DNA from: MED-G78 sp964343355
Lineage (GTDB): Bacteria > Pseudomonadota > Gammaproteobacteria > Magnimaribacterales > D2472
Direction: 5' to 3'
Assembly (NCBI GenBank): GCA_964343355.1
Contig: CAYFJC010000024.1
Span: 1 to 19,037, forward strand
Length of the DNA: 19,037 bases
Numbering within the stretch: the stretch's first letter is position 1; each line of letters opens with the position of its first letter. The translations under genes and the position numbers were made by a program. A model generated the notes under the pieces. The model saw only the letters and a list, made by a program, of their open reading frames with translations. It searched no databases and was not told the DNA's origin. Positions 1-8,152 of the stretch are shown here, in pieces.

Positions 1-600
1 TGGAGTGAAGTTATTTTTAGATGTCGATTGTACTATATCTTTTATAAATTTATGAATAGCATTTATTTCACTGCTTTGGGGAGTATCACCAGTTCCAATT
101 GCCCAAACGGGCTCGTATGCAATCATGAATCCATCTGAAAGCTCTAAATTAGCTAATGATTCAGTTATCTGATTTTGTAAAAAATTATTAGTGGTGTTCG
201 ATTGATGATGTTCTTTTGTTTCTCCAACACACAAAATAACTTGCATATTGTTAGCTTGAGCGGTAATTAATTTATCTTTTATTTCAAGATTGCTTTCATG
301 AAACAACTCTCTTCTTTCAGAATGCCCAATAATAGAAAAAGTACATCCAATATCTTTACATGCATCAACTGATATAGAGCCTGTTCTTGCCCCATTTGAA
401 GAATCTATATCCTGAGATCCTATACTTAAATCTATTTCCGAGGTTAGATTGATCATTTGTTCTAAATAAATAAAGGGTGGGCAAACTGCTGTGTCTTGAA
501 TTGCTGAACTATTAATAGAATTTAGAAAGTCTTTAACCCAAGCTTTATTTAAATCAAGAGATCCATTTGATTTCCAATTTCCAATAATTGAAATACTCAT
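1..600 (-). CDS. tpiA: Triosephosphate isomerase, C-terminus cut by window edge
   Basis: Interconverts dihydroxyacetone phosphate and glyceraldehyde 3-phosphate in glycolysis and gluconeogenesis, in the cytosol. I read it directly from the reverse strand: an ATG at 598-600 opens 200 codons without a stop up to base 1. Seen: the GNWK motif with the substrate lysine at residue 10, IIGHSERR with the electrophile histidine at 93, and AYEPVWAIGTG with the catalytic base Glu163. About 50 residues of a normal (about 255 aa) enzyme, including the phosphate-gripping GG segment, lie beyond the left edge. It starts only 3 bases after the glmM stop and has no clear Shine-Dalgarno sequence, so it is probably translated from the same mRNA as glmM. 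In pseudomonads tpiA also follows glmM and precedes secG, so secG is the likely next gene off the window. Confidence 0.96.
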   Translation of the reverse strand, partial: MSISIIGNWKSNGSLDLNKAWVKDFLNSINSSAIQDTAVCPPFIYLEQMINLTSEIDLSIGSQDIDSSNGARTGSISVDACKDIGCTFSIIGHSERRELFHESNLEIKDKLITAQANNMQVILCVGETKEHHQSNTTNNFLQNQITESLANLELSDGFMIAYEPVWAIGTGDTPQSSEINAIHKFIKDIVQSTSKNNFTP

Positions 601-603
601 AAT

Positions 604-1926
604 CTATGATTTAGATGAAATTAATTTTGCAATATCTTTAGCAAACTTAGAGGCTACACTTTCCTCAGAAGCCTCAACCATAACTCTTATAAGGCTTTCA
701 GTTCCAGATGGCCTCACTAAAACTCTTCCTACTGTTATATCTGCTTCTATTCCTTTTATAAATGAGGTTATTTCTGAATCATTAATAATATCTTTATTTT
801 TAACAGGTATATTAATATTGATTTGTGGAAATTTTGTATAATTTACTAGGACTTCTTTTGGATCTTTTTCTAACATTAATAAAGAGCTTATTACCTTTAA
901 AGCAGCAATTGTGCCGTCACCAGTACTAACTAGATCTCTACAAATGATATGGCCTGAACTTTCACCTCCAAGCATCCAGCCCTTATCGGCTAGCATCTTA
1001 CTAACATACTTATCGCCAACATCTGCTCTAACAAATTTATATCCTAACTTCTGGATTGCCTTCTCTAAGCCAAAATTTGACATTAAGGTTCCAACTACAC
1101 CCGACCAAGAACCAGTCCTATTGGGGTTAGCAAAAGCTAGAATATATAGAAGATCATCGCCATCTAAAATATTTCCTTCTTTGTCTATCAGAATGACTCT
1201 ATCCCCATCACCATCTAAAGTTATTCCAAAGTCAGCTCTGTGCTTTAAAACCATCTCTTGAGCAAGCTCTGGATGGGTAGAACCGCACTCGTGATTTATG
1301 TTAAAACCGTCTGGATCAATTCCAAAAGGAATAACCTCCGCTCCAAGTTCTCTAAAAACTGCGGGGCTTACTTTGTAGCAGGCGCCGTTTGCACAATCAA
1401 CGACTATTCTTAAATTATTAAAAGATATATTTGCAGGAACTGTGGATTTACAGAATTCAATATATCTTGCGCCAGACTCATGAAATGATTCAGCTTTGCC
1501 TAACTCTGAGGTCTCAACTAAATTTAGATCTGATTTAAGAAGTTTTTCTATTTTTAATTCAATATCTCTTGATATTTTTACACCATTAGCGTCAAAAATT
1601 TTAATACCATTGTCTAAAAAATTATTATGGGATGCGCTAATTACCAGACCAAATTGTTTTCTAAAAGTTTTGGTAAGGTAGGCAACTCCAGGAGTAGGAA
1701 TAGGTCCAAGCAGTCGCACATTTATTCCAGCAGCAATAAACCCAGCCTCTAAGGCAGCTTCCAACATATAACCTGATACACGCGTATCTTTACCTATCAT
1801 CACTGTGTCTAAGCCTTCTGCTTTTAGAACAATCCCAGCAGCATGACCAATCCTTAAACATACCTCAGGAGTAATCTCTGTTTGAACAGGTCCTCTTATT
1901 CCATCAGTTCCAAATTTTAAATCCAT
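604..1926 (-). CDS. glmM: Phosphoglucosamine mutase
   Basis: Converts glucosamine 6-phosphate to glucosamine 1-phosphate, the step before GlmU in making UDP-GlcNAc for peptidoglycan and LPS. The 440 residues match the family length (E. coli about 445). The phosphohexomutase motifs appear in order: GTDGIRG near residue 6, SASHN with the phosphoserine at Ser99, the metal-binding DGDGDR at 238-243, the sugar-binding GGESSGH at 320-326, and the phosphate-binding RPSGTE at 405-410. The start ATG is 9 bases after the ftsH stop, and no good Shine-Dalgarno lies between. A TATAAT box overlaps the ftsH stop, so an internal promoter is possible. In E. coli and Pseudomonas folP sits between ftsH and glmM; here it is absent and the two genes nearly touch. 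No missing catalytic residue was seen. Confidence 0.97.
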   Translation of the reverse strand: MDLKFGTDGIRGPVQTEITPEVCLRIGHAAGIVLKAEGLDTVMIGKDTRVSGYMLEAALEAGFIAAGINVRLLGPIPTPGVAYLTKTFRKQFGLVISASHNNFLDNGIKIFDANGVKISRDIELKIEKLLKSDLNLVETSELGKAESFHESGARYIEFCKSTVPANISFNNLRIVVDCANGACYKVSPAVFRELGAEVIPFGIDPDGFNINHECGSTHPELAQEMVLKHRADFGITLDGDGDRVILIDKEGNILDGDDLLYILAFANPNRTGSWSGVVGTLMSNFGLEKAIQKLGYKFVRADVGDKYVSKMLADKGWMLGGESSGHIICRDLVSTGDGTIAALKVISSLLMLEKDPKEVLVNYTKFPQININIPVKNKDIINDSEITSFIKGIEADITVGRVLVRPSGTESLIRVMVEASEESVASKFAKDIAKLISSKS

Positions 1927-1934
1927 AATATGGA

Positions 1935-1940
1935 ATTATA
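1935..1940 (-). promoter_or_regulatory. Possible -10 box for glmM (TATAAT)
   Basis: Read on the minus strand, a perfect TATAAT overlaps the ftsH stop codon and ends 8 bases before the glmM ATG. Transcription from it would begin about two bases before the start codon. No -35 match is seen at 16-18 bases, and the base pattern before it is AGC rather than the TGN of an extended -10. In an AT-rich genome this could be chance; it is weaker than the boxes at greA and dapD. Confidence 0.3.
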
Positions 1941-3852
1941 GCTCTTCGGCAGGGCCTTTGATTGATGCTTTTGGTGCTTTAGTCTTATTAATGGAATCAT
2001 TATCATCCGTCCAATCCTTTGGAGCTCTTGGTTTTGCGCCAGCCATAATGTCATCAATTTGATCCGCATTAATAGTTTCATAAGTAAGAAGTGCTGAAGC
2101 CATTTCATGCAACTTATCTATATTATCATTTAACATTTTTTGGGATCTTGAGTAACAAGTATCAATAATCATTTTTATTTCTGAGTCTATTACTCTTGAA
2201 GTCTCGTCACTTCTAAAAGTAGCTGGTGAACCAGCTGAACGTCCTAAAAATGGACTTCCTTCATCTTCACCAAACTTTAATGGTCCAAGTTCATCTGAAA
2301 GGCCCCATTTAGTCACCATGCTTGTTGCTATATTAGTTGCAACTTCAATGTCATTGGATGCTCCAGTTGTAATTCCTTTAGGGCCATTGATAATTTCTTC
2401 AGCAATTCTGCCACCATAAAGTGCACATATTCTACTTAAGAGATATTCTTTACTTTGCATATAAGTATCTTCTTCGGGCAAGAACATGGTTACGCCCAGT
2501 GCTCGACCTCTTGGTATTATTGTTACTTTATATACAGGATCATGAAGAGGAGCTAGCTTGCCTATAATGGCATGCCCTGCTTCATGATAAGCAGTCACTC
2601 TTTTTTGCTCTTCACTGAGTATCATTGATTTTCTCTCTGCACCCATCATGATTTTATCTTTAGCAAGATCAAGGTGTGATTGATCAATCTTTTTATCTTC
2701 GTAACGTGCAGCAAATAATGCAGCTTCATTAATTAAATTTGCTAGATCAGCGCCAGAAAAGCCTGGAGTTCCTCTTGCAATTACTGAAGCATCTACGTCA
2801 GCAGCTAAAGGCACCTTTCTCATATGAACTTTTAATATTTGCTCTCTTCCTCTTATATCGGGAAGATCTACTACAACCTGTCTATCAAATCTTCCAGGTC
2901 TTAATAAGGCAGGATCTAAAACATCTGGTCTGTTTGTAGCAGCAATAACGATAACACCATCATTTCCTTCAAATCCATCCATTTCTACTAAAAGCTGATT
3001 TAAAGTTTGCTCTCTTTCATCATGGCCGCCGCCTAGTCCAGCACCTCTGTGTCTTCCCACTGCATCAATTTCATCAATAAAAATAATACATGGAGATTGC
3101 TTTTTAGCTTGCTCGAACATATCTCTTACTCTAGAAGCACCAACTCCAACAAACATCTCAACAAAATCTGATCCAGATATAGTAAAGAAAGGAACTTTAG
3201 CTTCACCTGCAACCGCTCTTGCAAGTAAAGTTTTACCTGTACCTGGAGGCCCTACCATGAGAACACCTCTTGGAATTTTGCCACCAAGCTTTTGAAACTT
3301 TGTAGGATCTCTTAAAAAATCAACTAACTCTTGAACATCTTGTTTAGCCTCTTCACATCCCGCTACATCTTTAAAGCTTGTTTTGACTTGACCACCTTCC
3401 ATTAATTTAGCTTTGCTTTTACCAAAAGACATCGGGCCACCTTTTCCTGACATGCCACCCTGCATTTGTCTCATAAAGAAAAAGAAGATTCCAAGTAATA
3501 ATAATATCGGGAATGCGCCAACAAGAAGCTGCGACCATATAGATGGTTGTTCAACCTTCTCATAAACTGCAATAATTCCATTTTCTTGTATAGCTTTATC
3601 TAAGGAATCATCTCTTTTAAAGATTGGGTAGTTGGTTTCGAATTTTGATCCATCCAGTCTATCGCCAATAATTGTCATCTGGTCGCCTTTGTAAACAACC
3701 TTTGCTACTCTGTCAGAAAGAACTTCCTGCCTGAACTGAGAATAACTTATCTGCTCTCTTACACTTGCAGATTCTATGTTGTTAAAAACATACATTAGTA
3801 GTGATCCGAGTATGACCCAAACCATTATATTTCTTAGAAAATTACTATTCAT
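1936..3852 (-). CDS. ftsH: ATP-dependent zinc metalloprotease FtsH
   Basis: Membrane-anchored hexameric AAA+ protease that degrades damaged membrane proteins and short-lived regulators (in E. coli including LpxC and sigma-32). At 638 aa it matches the usual length. Seen in order: membrane segment 1 at about 7-25, a periplasmic domain at about 30-105, membrane segment 2 at about 109-127, Walker A GPPGTGKT at 201-208, pore-loop FVGVG at 234-238, Walker B IIFIDEID at 256-263, the second region of homology at about 305-325 with the arginine-finger pattern RPGRFDR, and the zinc site HEAGH at 423-427 with Asp501 as the likely third ligand. The C-terminal tail (about 605-638) is polar and probably disordered. 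Its ATG overlaps the rlmE stop by four bases (ATGA). A GGAG lies 10 bases before the ATG, so it has its own ribosome site inside rlmE. Confidence 0.98.
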   Translation of the reverse strand: MNSNFLRNIMVWVILGSLLMYVFNNIESASVREQISYSQFRQEVLSDRVAKVVYKGDQMTIIGDRLDGSKFETNYPIFKRDDSLDKAIQENGIIAVYEKVEQPSIWSQLLVGAFPILLLLGIFFFFMRQMQGGMSGKGGPMSFGKSKAKLMEGGQVKTSFKDVAGCEEAKQDVQELVDFLRDPTKFQKLGGKIPRGVLMVGPPGTGKTLLARAVAGEAKVPFFTISGSDFVEMFVGVGASRVRDMFEQAKKQSPCIIFIDEIDAVGRHRGAGLGGGHDEREQTLNQLLVEMDGFEGNDGVIVIAATNRPDVLDPALLRPGRFDRQVVVDLPDIRGREQILKVHMRKVPLAADVDASVIARGTPGFSGADLANLINEAALFAARYEDKKIDQSHLDLAKDKIMMGAERKSMILSEEQKRVTAYHEAGHAIIGKLAPLHDPVYKVTIIPRGRALGVTMFLPEEDTYMQSKEYLLSRICALYGGRIAEEIINGPKGITTGASNDIEVATNIATSMVTKWGLSDELGPLKFGEDEGSPFLGRSAGSPATFRSDETSRVIDSEIKMIIDTCYSRSQKMLNDNIDKLHEMASALLTYETINADQIDDIMAGAKPRAPKDWTDDNDSINKTKAPKASIKGPAEEL

Positions 3853-4421
3853 TCTTTAAAAGCTCCATATAAATATATTTCTGCAGATTGTTTTTTTGAT
3901 GCAGCAGGCTTAAAAGTCTGAACCTCATCAAATAAACTCTTCATTTTAGTTCTCAATTTCTTAAGCATATTATTTTGAAATGTCTTAATTATGAAAACAC
4001 CTTTAGATTTACTTAAATATTCTACAGCAACATCTAAAGTTATGTCATTTAGCTCATAAATATTTGCTTCATCAATAACGCTTATACCAGTTAAATTTGG
4101 GGCTAAATCTGAAATAACAAGATTAAATGAACCCTTTAATTGAAAAATTTCATGAACACTATTTATATCTTCAACTCTAATTTTATGAAAATTAACTCCA
4201 TCAATTGGCTCCATGTCTAATATGTCAAGAGCGTGAATGTTTACCTGATTTAGTTTGTGTTTTACTAATTGCGACCATCCGCCAGGTGTCGAGCCAATAT
4301 CTAAAACATTTTTACAGCCTCTTAGAGCTTTTGTTTTATCAATGATTTCCTCTAATTTAAAAACAGCTCTAGACCTATAGCCAAGCTTTTTTGCTTTTAG
4401 TCCCCAATTATCTAGATGCAT
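3849..4421 (-). CDS. rlmE: 23S rRNA (uridine-2'-O-)methyltransferase RlmE/FtsJ
   Basis: SAM-dependent enzyme; its E. coli homologue methylates the 2'-OH of U2552 in the A-loop of 23S rRNA during 50S assembly. The 190 residues show the SAM-binding motif DIGSTPGGWSQ at 41-51 and the full catalytic tetrad K22, D105, K146 and E181, equivalent to K38, D124, K164 and E199 of the E. coli enzyme. It is about 19 residues shorter than E. coli RlmE (209 aa), and the loss is at the basic N-terminus. An upstream start is impossible beyond 18 bases because the greA stop (4440-4442) lies in the same frame; between them only ATT or CTG could serve, so the ATG at 4421 is preferred. No strong Shine-Dalgarno is seen. 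It overlaps ftsH by four bases, and the rlmE-ftsH pairing is conserved across gammaproteobacteria. Confidence 0.95.
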   Translation of the reverse strand: MHLDNWGLKAKKLGYRSRAVFKLEEIIDKTKALRGCKNVLDIGSTPGGWSQLVKHKLNQVNIHALDILDMEPIDGVNFHKIRVEDINSVHEIFQLKGSFNLVISDLAPNLTGISVIDEANIYELNDITLDVAVEYLSKSKGVFIIKTFQNNMLKKLRTKMKSLFDEVQTFKPAASKKQSAEIYLYGAFKE

Positions 4422-4439
4422 ACTAATATTTAACTGCAG

Positions 4440-4916
4440 CTATATATGACTGACTTTTTCTACCTCATAGGTAATAGAGCCAGCGGGAGTCTTGATAGTA
4501 ATTTCATCACCAACATATTTACCTAATATTCCTCTGGCAATGGGAGTGTCAATGGAGATTAGGCCTATTTCAGGATCTGATTCTAGATTTCCAACTATTT
4601 TGTAGGTAACAGACTTATCATTTTCACAATCAAATAATTCAATTGTTGAGCCAAAAATAACTCTACCGGTCTCAGGTATATCTTTAACATCAATGACTTG
4701 AGAATTTGCAAGAGAAGATTCTATCTCTCGTATTTTAGCTTCCATCAAGCCCTGTAATTCTTTAGCTGCGTGATATTCTGCATTTTCTTTTAAATCGCCA
4801 TGTGCTCTTGCTTCAGCTATAGCTTCGGATATTTTAGGTCTTTCTTTAAATTTAAGATTGGCTAGCCTTTCTTTAATTGCAGCTTCGCCACCTTTTGTTA
4901 TAGCAGATTTACTCAT
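4440..4916 (-). CDS. greA: Transcription elongation factor GreA
   Basis: Enters the secondary channel of backtracked RNA polymerase and stimulates cleavage of the RNA 3' end so elongation can resume. The 158 residues equal the E. coli length. The N-terminal coiled coil (about 1-75) carries the tip motif with D41 and E44, the two acidic residues that hold the catalytic Mg2+ at the polymerase active site (HGDLKENAEYH at 39-49). The C-terminal FKBP-like domain (about 80-158) ends in the usual PAGxxxYEV pattern. It sits 23 bases after carB, as in Pseudomonas, where carA-carB-greA are adjacent. There is no Shine-Dalgarno before the ATG; instead a perfect extended -10 box ends six bases upstream, so it may be transcribed separately as a leaderless mRNA. 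Confidence 0.97.
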   Translation of the reverse strand: MSKSAITKGGEAAIKERLANLKFKERPKISEAIAEARAHGDLKENAEYHAAKELQGLMEAKIREIESSLANSQVIDVKDIPETGRVIFGSTIELFDCENDKSVTYKIVGNLESDPEIGLISIDTPIARGILGKYVGDEITIKTPAGSITYEVEKVSHI

Positions 4917-4922
4917 AGAGTT

Positions 4923-4931
4923 ATTATAGCA
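4923..4931 (-). promoter_or_regulatory. Extended -10 promoter for greA, predicted leaderless start
   Basis: On the minus strand the short carB-greA gap contains TGCTATAAT, a perfect TGN-TATAAT extended -10. The last T is at 4923; counting it as -7 puts +1 at 4916, which is the A of the greA ATG. No -35 match is seen 16-18 bases upstream, which extended -10 promoters do not strictly need. The six bases between the box and the ATG hold no ribosome-binding sequence. This is a prediction from sequence only, but the same geometry recurs before dapD. Confidence 0.5.
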
Positions 4932-4939
4932 ATAGGATG

Positions 4940-7900
4940 CTACTTTTTATTAATTTCTTGAAGGGAAAGATATGACCATTCAGATTCTAAGCTACTTAAA
5001 GCTTCTACAATTGCTAAAGCTCCAAACATTGTTGTTGTGCAAAAAATCTTGTTTTGAAGAGCTGTTTGCCTAATAGAGGCAGAGTCATTTATAGATTGCT
5101 TCCCTTCAGTTGTATTTATAACGAGATGAATATTTCCATTTAGCATTTCATCAACTATATGAGGTCTTCCTTCGGTAACTTTATTAACTTTGCGAACAGG
5201 GAAACCAATCATTTTAATATATTTAGCTGTTCCTATAGTTGCTACTAGGTCAAAGCCTTTTTCAATAATTTGAGGAACTAACTCATCTAAATATTTTTTA
5301 TCTGATTCTTTGACACTAATAAAAGCAGTTCCTTGCCTTGAAAGTATCTTGCCTGCTGCTTTTTGAGCTTTTGCATAAGCTTCTCCAAAGTTTTTTCCAA
5401 TGCCCATAACCTCGCCAGTTGATTTCATTTCAGGTCCTAAAATAGGATCAACTAGAGGAAATTTATCAAATGGCAATACTGCCTCTTTAACAAAATAGAA
5501 GTCATTAGGAAGTTTATTAGAAAAATTTTGGTCCAGTAAAGATTTGCCTATCATTGATTTTGAGGCTGCTTTTACAAGTGAGCTATTAATAGCCTTGGAG
5601 ATAAATGGAACTGTTCTTGATGCTCTGGGATTGACTTCAATAATATATATGTCCTCACCCTTTACAGCAAATTGAATATTCATTAGACCAATAATTTTTA
5701 ATTCTTTTGCAATATTAATTGATTGAGTCTCGAGTCTTTCTAGAATTGCAGAACTCAAATTATAGGGAGGAAATGAGCATGCAGAATCTCCAGAATGTAT
5801 TCCCGCTTGCTCAATGTGCTGCAATATTCCGCCGATCATAATATTTAATCCATCAGAAATAACATCCACATCAATTTCTATTGCATCAGTAAGATAACTA
5901 TCTAAAAGAATAGGTTTTTTATTAGACACCTCAACAGCTTCTGTAAGATAAAGTTTTAACTCGTTATCATTATGAACAAGTTGCATTGCTCTTCCACCAA
6001 GGACATACGAAGGTCGAACAACAATTGGGTAACCGATTTTAGCTGCAGAAACTAAGGCTTCTTCTGTATTTCTTACAGTTGAGTTCATAGGCTGTTTTAA
6101 GTTCAACTTTTCAACTAACTCTTGAAATCTTTCTCTATCTTCAGATCGATCAATTGCATCAACATCAGTACCTAAAATATTAACTCCAGCCTCTTCTAAG
6201 CTCGAGGCAAGTTTAAGGGGTGTTTGTCCACCAAATTGTATGATTACACCCTGAGGATTCTCAATTTCAATAATATCCATTATTTTTTCAGACGTAATCG
6301 GTTCAAAATAAAGTCTATTTGAGACATCATAGTCAGTTGAAACAGTTTCAGGATTGCAATTAACCATAATTGATTCATAACCCTCTTCCTGCATAGCAAG
6401 AGATGCATGTACGCAGCAGTAATCAAATTCAATGCCTTGACCAATCCTATTTGGACCACTTCCTAAAACCATAACTTTTTTATTATTTGTTACATTACTT
6501 TCACATTCACCGCCATAAGTGGAATACATATAGCAAGTTGAAGTTAAAAATTCAGCAGCGCAAGTATCAACTCTTTTAAAAACTGGTTTAATGTTATTTT
6601 TAATTCTATAGGCTCTTACTTTATCTTCAGAGCTACTAATTAATGAAGCTATTCTGGAGTCAGAATAGCCAATTTTCTTTAAATTAAATAATTCATTAGG
6701 GTTAATGTCATTGAGAGTAGTTTCTTCTAGACTTTTTTCTTGATTAATAATATTTCTTATTTCATTAAGAAACCAAAAATCAATACCACAAAGTTGATTT
6801 ATCTTTTCGTTGCTCCAACCTGTTCTTATTGCATCAGCAACATAGAAAATTCTTTGAGGTCCTGGAAAGGACAATTCGTATTGAAGTTTTTCTTCTAGAG
6901 TATCATCTGCAGTAATTACAGGATTTAATCCATCCAATCCCTCTTCCATACTACATATAGCTTTTTGTAGAGATTCTTGAAAATTAGTCCCTATTGCCAT
7001 CACTTCGCCTACTGACTTCATTTGAGTAGTAAGGCGATCATTAGCTAAAGGGAATTTTTCGAATGCAAACTTTGGAATTTTGGTAACAATATAATCAATT
7101 GATGGCTCAAATGAGGCAGGAGTTAAACCACCAGTAATATCATTCTGAAGTTCATCAAGTGTAAACCCAACTGATAGAAGTGCTGCAACTTTTGCAATTG
7201 GAAATCCAGTCGCTTTAGAAGCTAAAGCAGATGATCTGCTAACTCTTGGATTCATTTCAATAACAATCATTCTGCCATCTTTAGGATCTACAGCAAACTG
7301 AACATTAGAGCCCCCAGTCTCAACTCCAATTTCTCGCAAAATAGCAAAAGAAGCATTTCTCATTCTTTGATATTCTTTGTCAGTTAAGGTTTGGGCTGGA
7401 GCTATAGTTATTGAGTCCCCAGTATGCACACCCATTGGATCAAAATTTTCAATAGAGCAAACAATAATACAGTTATCATTTTTATCTCTTACAACTTCCA
7501 TTTCAAACTCTTTCCACCCAATTAGAGACTCATCAATTAAAAGTTCGCTAGTAGGAGAAAGCTCTAAGCCCTTTTCACATATAGCTTTAAATTCTTCAAT
7601 ATTATAGGCAATGCCTCCGCCAGTTCCACCCATGGTGAACGATGGTCTAATAATTGCTGGAAAACCAACTTCTTTTTGAACTCTTAATGCATCCTCAAGA
7701 TTATGAGCAATTCCTGACCTAGGTGTCTCAATACCAATTAACTGCATTGTTTGATCAAATAATTGCCTGTCTTCGGCTTTGTCTATAGCTTCTCTGGAGG
7801 CGCCTATCAAAATTACCCCATGCTTTTCTAGCACTCCCTCTTTAGCTAATGATAATGCGGTATTAAGGGCTGTTTGGCCTCCCATTGTAGGAAGAATTGC

Positions 7901-8152
7901 ATCAGGTTTTTCTTTTTCTATTATTTTTTCAATATTTTGCCAGTGGATTGGTTCAATATATGTAGCGTCTGCAAGCAAAGGGTCTGTCATTATGGTTGCA
8001 GGATTTGAATTAACTAAAATGACTCGAAAACCTTCATCTTTTAGAGCTTTACAAGCTTGAGCTCCAGAATAATCAAACTCACAAGCCTGACCAATAATAA
8101 TAGGGCCTGCTCCAATAATTAGAATTGTTGATATATCAGTTCTTTTTGGCAT
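4940..8152 (-). CDS. carB: Carbamoyl-phosphate synthase large subunit
   Basis: Makes carbamoyl phosphate from bicarbonate, ammonia (channelled from CarA) and two ATP, for arginine and pyrimidine synthesis. The 1070 residues match E. coli (1073). Two homologous ATP-grasp halves are visible. The first has R129, R169, SFTMGGTGGG at 171-180 and the metal ligands E299 and N301 in VIEMNPR; the second has the matching RPSYVLGGRAM and VIEVNPRASR motifs. The C-terminal regulatory domain keeps T972, T975, K991 and the NTT at 1013-1015, equivalent to the IMP/UMP and ornithine site of the E. coli enzyme, so allosteric control is probably retained. The ATG lies inside carA (17-base overlap) without a clear Shine-Dalgarno, which suggests translational coupling that would balance the two subunits. 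Confidence 0.98.
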   Translation of the reverse strand: MPKRTDISTILIIGAGPIIIGQACEFDYSGAQACKALKDEGFRVILVNSNPATIMTDPLLADATYIEPIHWQNIEKIIEKEKPDAILPTMGGQTALNTALSLAKEGVLEKHGVILIGASREAIDKAEDRQLFDQTMQLIGIETPRSGIAHNLEDALRVQKEVGFPAIIRPSFTMGGTGGGIAYNIEEFKAICEKGLELSPTSELLIDESLIGWKEFEMEVVRDKNDNCIIVCSIENFDPMGVHTGDSITIAPAQTLTDKEYQRMRNASFAILREIGVETGGSNVQFAVDPKDGRMIVIEMNPRVSRSSALASKATGFPIAKVAALLSVGFTLDELQNDITGGLTPASFEPSIDYIVTKIPKFAFEKFPLANDRLTTQMKSVGEVMAIGTNFQESLQKAICSMEEGLDGLNPVITADDTLEEKLQYELSFPGPQRIFYVADAIRTGWSNEKINQLCGIDFWFLNEIRNIINQEKSLEETTLNDINPNELFNLKKIGYSDSRIASLISSSEDKVRAYRIKNNIKPVFKRVDTCAAEFLTSTCYMYSTYGGECESNVTNNKKVMVLGSGPNRIGQGIEFDYCCVHASLAMQEEGYESIMVNCNPETVSTDYDVSNRLYFEPITSEKIMDIIEIENPQGVIIQFGGQTPLKLASSLEEAGVNILGTDVDAIDRSEDRERFQELVEKLNLKQPMNSTVRNTEEALVSAAKIGYPIVVRPSYVLGGRAMQLVHNDNELKLYLTEAVEVSNKKPILLDSYLTDAIEIDVDVISDGLNIMIGGILQHIEQAGIHSGDSACSFPPYNLSSAILERLETQSINIAKELKIIGLMNIQFAVKGEDIYIIEVNPRASRTVPFISKAINSSLVKAASKSMIGKSLLDQNFSNKLPNDFYFVKEAVLPFDKFPLVDPILGPEMKSTGEVMGIGKNFGEAYAKAQKAAGKILSRQGTAFISVKESDKKYLDELVPQIIEKGFDLVATIGTAKYIKMIGFPVRKVNKVTEGRPHIVDEMLNGNIHLVINTTEGKQSINDSASIRQTALQNKIFCTTTMFGALAIVEALSSLESEWSYLSLQEINKK

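Noticed and set aside
911..1261. 116-codon plus-strand frame opposite glmM
   Set aside because: It lies wholly antisense to conserved catalytic parts of glmM, has low-complexity serine/proline/leucine composition, and no ribosome site or operon context.
1917..2108. 63-codon minus-strand frame overlapping the end of ftsH
   Set aside because: It is a shifted frame within ftsH whose real frame carries clear homology; the composition is typical of a frameshifted shadow.
7377..8060. Two plus-strand frames (76 and 93 codons) opposite carB
   Set aside because: Both are antisense to the highly conserved first ATP-grasp domain of carB and show no recognisable protein features.
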